From NCBI GenBank assembly GCA_963663285.2, contig CAXXNI010000002.1, positions 1,240,001-1,304,000 on the forward strand: a stretch of DNA of 64,000 nt, read 5' to 3'. Below the pieces are notes generated by a model. It searched no databases. It was given only the letters and a program-made list of their open reading frames with translations, and was not told where the DNA came from. The translations under genes and the position numbers were made by a program. Each line of letters starts with the position of its first letter. Positions within the stretch are counted from its first letter, which is position 1. The stretch comes from CAXXOK01 sp963663285. Its GTDB lineage: Bacteria > Bacillota > Clostridia > Christensenellales > Aristaeellaceae. Below are positions 58,102-64,000 of this stretch, in pieces.

Positions 58102-59136
58102 TTATACTCTGCGGGCATGCTTGCGCATATCCAGAATAACCGCCAGCAGGATGATTCCGCCTTTAACAATGTATTGCCAGTACATGTTAATGCCGATGAA
58201 GGACATGCCATAGTTGATGATGGTAAACATCAGCACGCCGATAACGATGCCGCCGATGGAACCAACGCCGCCTTGCAGCGATACGCCGCCGACCACACAC
58301 GCCGCCACAGCGTCCATTTCGTAGCCTTCACCGGTAGAGCTGGTAGCCGAACCAATGCGGCCTACCTCCAGCACGGAAGCGATGGCATACAACACCGTAG
58401 CAATGGTGTAAACAGTAATCAGTGTACGGGTCACGTTTACGCCGGATACCCGCGCGGTTTCGGTGTTTCCGCCGATAGCGAACATATACTTGCCAAAGCG
58501 TGTCTTATTCCATATCACCCACATGATGACTGCAATGGCAAGCGCAATCATTGTTAAATAGGGAATGCGCAAAGAGCCGATCGTCAGCGCACCGGTAGAA
58601 ATACCGGTAATGCTCTTGTCAATACCGCCCAGCGGCTGCGCGCCGGAAGGCTGGGAGGCATAGTACAGCGAAGCCAGGCCAAAGATAACCAATTGTGAAC
58701 CCAGTGTTGCGATAAAAGGCGGCACTTTCAGGAATGCTACCATGGAACCGATCAGCAACCCGATGACGGCGCAAGCTGCGATGGTCACCAGAATCGGCAC
58801 GATCAGCGGCAGCTCCGGCAGGTTGGCATACATACGGTATTTGTAGCTGGCGCTTTGCATCAGCGAGGCGCTGATGACCGCACCGAGACCGACAATACGG
58901 CCTGTTGAAAGGTCAACGCCCTGCACGACCAGGATCATACCAGCACCGATAGCGATGATGATTTTGGTAGAGGACTGGGCAAAGATGTTCTGGAAATTAC
59001 GAATGTTCAGGAAGCGCGGCTCAATGATGACGATCAGCAGGAGCAGCGCCAACAACACGAAATAGATTGCATTATCCGCCAGCGACTTCTTTAACGAAGG
59101 CCGGTTCATTTGGGGCTTTTTATCATTGATTACCAT
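58102..59136 (-). CDS. mglC: Sugar ABC transporter permease (MglC/RbsC-like)
   Basis: This 344-residue membrane protein of the ribose/galactose permease family has PRFLNIRNFQNIFAQSS, GMILVVQGVDLSTGRIVGL, FIATLGSQLVIFGLA and IGGNTETARVSGVNV, the loop contacting the ATPase. It is expected to work as a homodimer with the adjacent ATPase. ATG 59136 is preceded by GGAGGAG at seven bases; the frame extends upstream across the ATPase stop but without a ribosome site. Substrate specificity (galactose or methyl-galactoside type) is inferred from the binding protein and enzymes. Confidence 0.9.
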   Translation of the reverse strand: MVINDKKPQMNRPSLKKSLADNAIYFVLLALLLLIVIIEPRFLNIRNFQNIFAQSSTKIIIAIGAGMILVVQGVDLSTGRIVGLGAVISASLMQSASYKYRMYANLPELPLIVPILVTIAACAVIGLLIGSMVAFLKVPPFIATLGSQLVIFGLASLYYASQPSGAQPLGGIDKSITGISTGALTIGSLRIPYLTMIALAIAVIMWVIWNKTRFGKYMFAIGGNTETARVSGVNVTRTLITVYTIATVLYAIASVLEVGRIGSATSSTGEGYEMDAVAACVVGGVSLQGGVGSIGGIVIGVLMFTIINYGMSFIGINMYWQYIVKGGIILLAVILDMRKHARRV

Positions 59137-59152
59137 ATTGTTGCTCCTCCGG

Positions 59153-60646
59153 TTACACATATTTTGCGGCGGCTTCCATAACTTCCACCTGGTCGGTCTG
59201 ATCCGGATACAGGATTGCGGATTGCCTGCCGTTGCTCATCACCAGCAAACGGTCACATATGCCAAACAGTTCCGGCATTTCGGAGCTGACGACGATAATA
59301 CCCTTACCCTGCTCCGCCAGTGCGTTGATGAGCTTGTATATCTCATACTTGGCGCCGATGTCAATGCCGCGCGTTGGCTCATCCAGCAGCAGCACGTCCG
59401 GCCCCAGCAGCAGCCACCGGCCAATGATCGCTTTCTGCTGGTTTCCGCCGGACAAAGTAGCGATCGGCGTTTTATAGGACGGCGTTTTAATGTTCATAGA
59501 CTGGATAACGTCGTTTGCGTCCTTAGCCATCAGTTTGTTGCTCAACAGTCCCCTGCGTGTGTATTTGCTAAGGTTGGAGATAAGAATATTAAATTCCACA
59601 CTCATGTGAGCATAAATACCATTAGAACGGCGCTCCTCGGTAACCATGGCAAAACCGTTTTGCATGGCTTCCAGCGGTGTACGGTTCTTAATCTCTTTTC
59701 CCCGCAGGGTAATCGTGCCCGTACCAACCTGCCTGCAGCCAAACAGCGCTTCCAGCAGCTCCGTACGTTTGGAGCCCACCAACCCCGAAATACCGAGTAT
59801 TTCGCCTTCCTTTAGCTCAAAGCTCACGCCTTCAAACGCGGGATGCTTGGAACTCAGGTTTTCCACTTTCAGCAGCGAACCGTGCGGCTCAACTTTTTTT
59901 TGCGGGTAGCGTTCGCCGATTTCACGGCCCACCATGTAGCGGATAATATCATTCTGCGTAATCTCTTTTATGCTGGCGGTAATAACCGTTTTTCCATCGC
60001 GCATTACGGTTACATCGTCCGAAATAGCCATCACCTCTTCCATGCGGTGGGTAATAAAGATAATGCCCATTTGTTGCTTTTTCAAAGTTTCCAAAATGGA
60101 AAATAAATGTTCAACCTCTTTTTCCGTTAAGGAAGAAGTAGGTTCGTCCAACACAAGTATTTTTGAATGGTAGGAAATTGCCTTTGCAATTTCGACCATT
60201 TGTTTTTGCGCTACCGGCAGTGTGCCCACCTTCGCGTTGGGGTTAATGTGTAAATCCAGCGATTTAAAAATCGCCTGCGTATCTTTTACCAGTTGTTTGT
60301 GGTCGATGATTCCATACCGGGTCGGGTACCGGCCCAGCCACATGTTTTCGATTACCGTTTGGTTGGGAACCTGATTTAGTTCCTGATGCACCATGGACAC
60401 ATGATGCTGCAGCGCCATGGCAGAATCCGTAAACGACACTTCTTCCCCATCTAGATGAATCGTGCCGCCATCCTTGTGATAAATACCAAACAGGCATTTC
60501 ATCAAGGTGGATTTTCCAGCGCCGTTTTCCCCCATCAGTGCATGCACCGTGCCGGGACGAATCCGCAAATGCGCCTTGTCCAGTGCCATTACGCCTGGGA
60601 ATGATTTGGTAATATCCGTCATCTCAAGCAGGTATTCTTTCGCCAT
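59153..60646 (-). CDS. mglA: Sugar ABC transporter double ATPase (MglA/RbsA-like)
   Basis: The 497-residue protein has two ABC domains. The first is complete: Walker A GENGAGKST, signature-like TLPVAQKQMVEIAKA and Walker B ILVLDEPTSSLTEKE. The second has the family-typical degenerate P-loop (GLVGSKRTELLEAL) but keeps TLSGGNQQKAIIGRW and LLLDEPTRGIDIGAK. It energises sugar import with MglC and MglB. AGGGG lies nine bases before ATG 60646. It provides the direct contrast for the motif-less relative encoded at 62047-63468. Confidence 0.93.
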   Translation of the reverse strand: MAKEYLLEMTDITKSFPGVMALDKAHLRIRPGTVHALMGENGAGKSTLMKCLFGIYHKDGGTIHLDGEEVSFTDSAMALQHHVSMVHQELNQVPNQTVIENMWLGRYPTRYGIIDHKQLVKDTQAIFKSLDLHINPNAKVGTLPVAQKQMVEIAKAISYHSKILVLDEPTSSLTEKEVEHLFSILETLKKQQMGIIFITHRMEEVMAISDDVTVMRDGKTVITASIKEITQNDIIRYMVGREIGERYPQKKVEPHGSLLKVENLSSKHPAFEGVSFELKEGEILGISGLVGSKRTELLEALFGCRQVGTGTITLRGKEIKNRTPLEAMQNGFAMVTEERRSNGIYAHMSVEFNILISNLSKYTRRGLLSNKLMAKDANDVIQSMNIKTPSYKTPIATLSGGNQQKAIIGRWLLLGPDVLLLDEPTRGIDIGAKYEIYKLINALAEQGKGIIVVSSEMPELFGICDRLLVMSNGRQSAILYPDQTDQVEVMEAAAKYV

Positions 60647-60678
60647 TGTATTCATCCCCTGGAATTTAGTGAAAATGA

Positions 60679-60717
60679 GGCGCGGGAGGCGAAAAGCAAT
60701 GCACTTCCCGCGCCTCG
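60679..60717 (-). terminator. Intra-operon hairpin between mglB and mglA
   Basis: AGGCGCGGGA and TCCCGCGCCT flank a loop of about 18 bases just past the mglB stop, with a modest CATTTTC tail. It could stabilise mglB mRNA or cause partial termination, keeping the binding protein in excess. Confidence 0.55.
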
Positions 60718-60747
60718 GAGGGCTGCCGGAAAACCGGCTACGGTAGG

Positions 60748-61806
60748 TTATTGATAAGCAGCTTCAGCGGAAGCCAGATTGTCTTTGTCAATGGGGGTAT
60801 ACGGTACGCCAAAGGTCTTATTGGCTTCGTCGTACTCAATGCCCATCGCTTCCAGATCAATCCCGTTCATAACGTCCAGTCCGTTGATCATGTTATACGC
60901 AACCTGATCCACAAGCCAACCCTGGGTGGAGGAATCCTGCAATACGGAAGCATACATTTCGCCGGTTTCAATCAAAGGCAATACGGAAGGAAGCGCGTCG
61001 ATACCGATGATCGGGATGTACTTTTCGCTGGCGGAACCATTCTCGTTAAAGCCCGCTGCCTGAATGGACTGCAGGGAGCCCAGCGCCATCGCGTCGTTAG
61101 CGCATACGATAAACTCAATTTCATCCCCGAATTTGGAAATCCAGGAGTCCATTTTTTCTTTAGCGGTAGCGGTATCCCAATCGCCGTAGTCATCGGCCAG
61201 CACTTCGTACTGCACGCCGTTGGCGGTCAGTGTGTCATACACGCCCATGGCGCGGGGTTCGGTCGCCGTGTGGTTGGGATCGCCGCGAAGCAAGGCAACC
61301 TGCATGATGCCGTCACCGTTTTTGTCAATCGCGCCGCTGTTCCAAGCGTTTACCATAATTTCCGCTTCAATATCCGCACCGTAGTACCCGGCGGTAGAAG
61401 TGATTTGGTAAACATTATCGTAGCTGTTGATCAAATCCTGATCGGTAATCACCTTGTTAAAGAAGATGATCGGCAGATTGCCAGCTTGTATGCATTTGTT
61501 CATCAAGCCTTCAGCAGCCGCAGTATCTACCACGGAGAGCGCAATCGCGTCCGCGCCCTTTGCGATCCATGCATCCACCTGATCGTTCTGCGTCGCCTGA
61601 TTGTTCGAGCCGCTATCAACATTCTTAATGCTTACACGGCCTTCAGCGTTCTTGATGATCGCGCTGGCGATGTACGTGTTAAAATCGTCTGTGTCGGAAT
61701 AAATACCGGCGCCCAATTCGCCGACTTTACCGTCGTCCGCCATTGCAAACGTAGCCAGGCCGAATACCATCATCAGTACAAGCGCCAAAGAGATCCATTT
61801 TTTCAT
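60748..61806 (-). CDS. mglB: Galactose/galactoside-binding protein (MglB-like)
   Basis: The 352-residue binding protein has a signal peptide (KKWISLALVLMMVFGLATFAMA-DD) with no lipobox cysteine. The mature part fits periplasmic-binding-protein type I of the galactose branch: IYSDTDDFNTYIASAI, WIAKGADAIALSVVDTAA, PIIFFNKVI and IVCANDAMALGSLQ, with NDAM as the typical sugar-contacting segment. NGDGIMQVALLRGDPNH corresponds to the MglB family's conserved central part. How it stays at the cell surface without a lipid anchor is unclear. AAGGAG lies eight bases before ATG 61806. Confidence 0.9.
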   Translation of the reverse strand: MKKWISLALVLMMVFGLATFAMADDGKVGELGAGIYSDTDDFNTYIASAIIKNAEGRVSIKNVDSGSNNQATQNDQVDAWIAKGADAIALSVVDTAAAEGLMNKCIQAGNLPIIFFNKVITDQDLINSYDNVYQITSTAGYYGADIEAEIMVNAWNSGAIDKNGDGIMQVALLRGDPNHTATEPRAMGVYDTLTANGVQYEVLADDYGDWDTATAKEKMDSWISKFGDEIEFIVCANDAMALGSLQSIQAAGFNENGSASEKYIPIIGIDALPSVLPLIETGEMYASVLQDSSTQGWLVDQVAYNMINGLDVMNGIDLEAMGIEYDEANKTFGVPYTPIDKDNLASAEAAYQ

Positions 61807-61890
61807 GTGTTCCACTCCTTATCCCAATTTGTTCAGTTAATACTGTCCCGGCAACGCCGTATTGCGCGGTCGCTCCCGTTTTCTGACTTC

Positions 61891-61919
61891 ATTATACAAA
61901 CACCGGCCACCCTTGAACA
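61891..61919 (-). promoter_or_regulatory. Putative promoter of the mglBAC-GH3-GH42 operon
   Basis: On the minus strand, TGTTCA (61914-61919), a 17-base spacer and TATAAT (61891-61896). Transcription would start about 80 bases before mglB. The weak -35 is compatible with activation by a response regulator. Confidence 0.5.
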
Positions 61920-62046
61920 GGGAGCCGGATTTGGAATAGGTGTGTTAAATTTGGGAGTTTCCCGTTCAAACCATACATTCGCCCTATCGCTTATGGTGCA
62001 ATCTCCGCCACATCAGGTAAATGTTGTTCTTCTTGTGCCTATCCTC

Positions 62047-63468
62047 TTATTCTCTTTCCGCAGGTGGCAGTACGGGCTCCATGCGGTACGCGTGCTCTAT
62101 CAGCGGCGAAGCGCTCAGCGAAAAGTCGGTAGACAAGATCAGTACGGCAATATCGTTCTGGCTTAGAATGCGTATATATTCCAGCACATTCCGGCGCAAA
62201 TCAATATCGGTATTATCGACCGGGCACATTAGTATGGCCAAATCCGGTTTTTCCAGCAGGCACTTACAATACACCAGGTCATATAGTTCCGTTTTGCTAA
62301 GCCCGTTCAGGTTTTTGGCCCGCAGCAAGTCATTCAGGCGGGTATGCAGCTCGTTTTCTACGTTTTTCCGAATGCGTTTGGGTTTCCACACCTTGCTCAG
62401 GCGGTTATCCAGATGAAAGCATAAATTATCCATCACGCTTAAATTGTAAAACAGCATTGTCCGCGTCGGGTTTTGCAAAATTTCATAAATAATACAATCC
62501 TCCCCGAAGCGCCCATAGGTTTTGAGTTCGCCGCTTAGCAGCGTGTTTTTACGTTTAATTACATCCGCGATGCGCTGTAAAACGGACGTATGCTGATCGG
62601 CAAACAACGTCACTTTACCCCTGCTTACCTGTAAAGACGCGTCGGTTAACACATCGTCAAAACCGTGGCTCATTGTGATTACTGTTTGAGCCACCTCTTC
62701 CCATGCGGCTGTTTGTTCCTGCGGTGCCGGTTGGCCGATGTCAAAAAAAGAAGATACATACTGCTCCAGCTTTTGCCCGGAGGCGGCTGAATCATTTTCA
62801 ACGATTTTCCGGATCGCCCCGTCCTGATACAGCGCGATGCGTCCGCAAACTGCCTGCATGGTTTCCGCCTGATCGCAGATATAAATAAACGAAATGCCCA
62901 GTCCTGCGCATTTCCGAATCAATGCGTGCAGGGATTCCAGTTCCTCCGGAGTAAGCAGATGCACCAAATCCCGTAAAATCACCAGCCCCGTACCGGATAC
63001 AACCGCCCGCATCATTTCGATTTCCATCCGCTGATAGGTAGTAAGATTCTGGATTGGCAGTTCCATATCCAAATGTATATGCAGGTCTTCCGCAACCAGC
63101 GCGGCACGGCTGTGCAGCTTGCGGTTGTTGATCATCCTATCGGCAAAGTTTCGGTTGAGTACAAAGATATTTTCCGGAATCGAAAGGTTGGCAATCAAGT
63201 GGCTTCTGCGTTCGATGATCTGCGTAGGGTTCAGGGAATCAACAGGGTTTCCGTAGCTGTTTACAAGCTTTTCATTAAAATATACCGCACCGTAGTGCAG
63301 CGGTACATTGTGCTGGAGCAGCCTGAGCAGCGAGCTGAGCCCGCGGTCGTTCAGCAGTAACAGCCCGAGTATTTCACCGCTGAACACGTAGAGGTTAAAA
63401 TCATTCAGCCGCATGACCCCTTCTTCCATCAGGGTTACGTGATTCATACGGAGCGTTTCGTTTTTCAT
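62047..63468 (-). CDS. Pseudo-ABC protein: tandem sugar-ABC-ATPase fold lacking nucleotide-binding motifs
   Basis: The 473-residue protein aligns by eye to RbsA/MglA-type double ATPases. The first half starts with a LRMNHVTLMEEGVMRLNDFN strand-turn, has LLLLNDRGLSSLLRLL where GENGAGKST belongs, NLTTYQRMEIEMMRAV at the signature and LVILRDLVHLLTPEE where Walker B DEPTSSLT belongs. The second half has TLFADQHTSVLQRIADVI at the P-loop, GLSKTELYDLVYCKCLLE at the signature and LAILMCPVDNTDIDLRRNV at LLLDEPTRGIDIGAK. Both halves have lost the Walker A lysine and the Walker B Asp-Glu pair, so ATP hydrolysis is unlikely. It lies 11 bases downstream of a sensor kinase gene and upstream of the mgl-like operon. 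A regulatory or scaffold role is inferred. Confidence 0.8.
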   Translation of the reverse strand: MKNETLRMNHVTLMEEGVMRLNDFNLYVFSGEILGLLLLNDRGLSSLLRLLQHNVPLHYGAVYFNEKLVNSYGNPVDSLNPTQIIERRSHLIANLSIPENIFVLNRNFADRMINNRKLHSRAALVAEDLHIHLDMELPIQNLTTYQRMEIEMMRAVVSGTGLVILRDLVHLLTPEELESLHALIRKCAGLGISFIYICDQAETMQAVCGRIALYQDGAIRKIVENDSAASGQKLEQYVSSFFDIGQPAPQEQTAAWEEVAQTVITMSHGFDDVLTDASLQVSRGKVTLFADQHTSVLQRIADVIKRKNTLLSGELKTYGRFGEDCIIYEILQNPTRTMLFYNLSVMDNLCFHLDNRLSKVWKPKRIRKNVENELHTRLNDLLRAKNLNGLSKTELYDLVYCKCLLEKPDLAILMCPVDNTDIDLRRNVLEYIRILSQNDIAVLILSTDFSLSASPLIEHAYRMEPVLPPAERE

Positions 63469-63479
63469 TCACACCACCC

Positions 63480-64000
63480 TCAACGAATCAAGGTATCTTC
63501 AATAAAATGGTGAGGCAGCGTTATTTCCACATCGGTACCGATGCCAACAGTGGAATACAGCGTAAGGCCATACTCTTCGCCAAAAAGCAATTTAATACGG
63601 TTGTTTACATTGGAAAGCGCAATGCCGCCGCTGGCGGTTTCCACCGGCGTTTGCGCGTGTAGATGATGGTTCAGTTTTTCCAGCACATCTTTTTCGATTC
63701 CCACTCCGTTATCCGATACGGTTAGAATCAGTCTTTCCTCCGTAAGTACGATATGGATGCGTATCTGGCTTTCGCCAATGGTTTTTTCCACGCCGTGCAA
63801 AATAGCGTTTTCGGTAATTGGCTGCAGCGTAAGCCGGGGAATGGGATGGCGAAGAATCTGTGCTTCATCCGCAATGTCATACTCTACGCTCATGGTTATC
63901 CGCTGCCCGAAGCGGTATTGCTGAATGAAGAAATAATTTCTCACGTTATTCAGTTCTTCCTCAATGGTGGCAATCCGGTCCAGATTGCTGATGGTATACC
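63480..64000 (-). CDS. Sensor histidine kinase, YesM/LytS type (5' end beyond window)
   Basis: The frame is open at the right edge, so only the C-terminal ~173 residues are visible. They contain the LNNVRNYFFIQQYRFGQRI segment of the His_kinase domain, the N-box LTLQPITENAILHGVEKT, the G1 box VSDNGVGIEKD, and GGIALSNVNNRIKLLFG before the final GTDVEITLP. This is the YesM/LytS ATP-binding pattern. The phosphorylated histidine, sensor domain and membrane segments lie outside. Such kinases usually pair with an AraC- or LytTR-type response regulator, here probably beyond the edge, and often control sugar ABC operons. Confidence 0.92.
   Translation of the reverse strand, partial: YTISNLDRIATIEEELNNVRNYFFIQQYRFGQRITMSVEYDIADEAQILRHPIPRLTLQPITENAILHGVEKTIGESQIRIHIVLTEERLILTVSDNGVGIEKDVLEKLNHHLHAQTPVETASGGIALSNVNNRIKLLFGEEYGLTLYSTVGIGTDVEITLPHHFIEDTLIR

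Noticed and set aside
57352..58557. Plus-strand frame of 401 codons opposite the GH3 and mglC genes
   Set aside because: Spans two clear minus-strand genes and has no family features.
60751..62166. Plus-strand frame of 471 codons opposite mglB
   Set aside because: Antisense shadow of a well-supported gene; its translation has no recognisable domain.

Overview
The window looks like chromosomal DNA of a low-to-mid G+C, Gram-positive-type anaerobe of the Bacillota, most likely a gut member of the Clostridia. The evidence is strong Shine-Dalgarno sites, consensus TTGACA/TATAAT promoters, a T-box leader, a BMP/Nup nucleoside ABC system, DegV, S-layer homology domains on a giant surface protein, and GH42/GH3/GH43 glycosidases. 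Both ABC solute-binding proteins have signal peptides without a lipobox cysteine, a habit I associate loosely with Christensenellales-like clostridia. That placement is inference. No rRNA, tRNA, CRISPR array, insertion sequence or phage gene was seen.

Layout. 1-4121 (minus): 5' part of a large secreted protein of SdrD/Cna-B/carboxypeptidase-regulatory-like beta-sandwich repeats, running off the left edge. 4.3-11.7 kb: housekeeping genes: DegV fatty-acid-binding protein, ComEC-type metallo-beta-lactamase-fold protein, UppP, iron-sulfur flavoprotein-like reductase with a small lipoprotein, soluble pyrophosphatase, and a GNAT / YgjP-like metallopeptidase / membrane esterase cluster. 11.9-17.1 kb (minus): nucleoside-type ABC importer (BMP binding protein, double ATPase, two permeases) with a terminator-like, hairpin-rich spacer after the binding-protein gene. 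17.2-23.4 kb: NagD-type HAD phosphatase, a secreted protein with four peptidoglycan-binding repeats, an unknown exported protein, a GT39-like membrane glycosyltransferase and a small Cys-rich protein. 23.5-26.3 kb: a tyrosine T-box controlling an aminotransferase and tyrS. 26.4-29.7 kb: VOC protein, acyltransferase-3, O-antigen-ligase-like protein, small acidic protein. 30.0-31.5 kb: GH43 glycosidase with an inverted repeat flanking its putative promoter.

31921-53424 (minus) is one uninterrupted reading frame of about 7,167 residues: a signal peptide, an N-terminal cadherin-like domain, dozens of cadherin/Ig-like modules, then a regulatory-like and Big-1-like tail, an Asp-rich linker, a DUF11-like domain and three SLH domains. 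In its N-terminal part a three-module unit repeats with an almost exact 915-bp (305-residue) period.

53.9-64.0 kb (minus) is a beta-galactoside uptake and hydrolysis locus. From upstream to downstream it holds a sensor histidine kinase (cut by the right edge), a protein shaped like a tandem sugar-ABC ATPase but lacking nucleotide-binding motifs in both halves, then an mglB-mglA-mglC-like importer and cytoplasmic GH3 and GH42 glycosidases. The pseudo-ATPase joined to a kinase gene beside an intact sugar importer is the best candidate here for an undescribed system: a transporter-derived regulator of sugar sensing. This is inference from gene order and motif loss.
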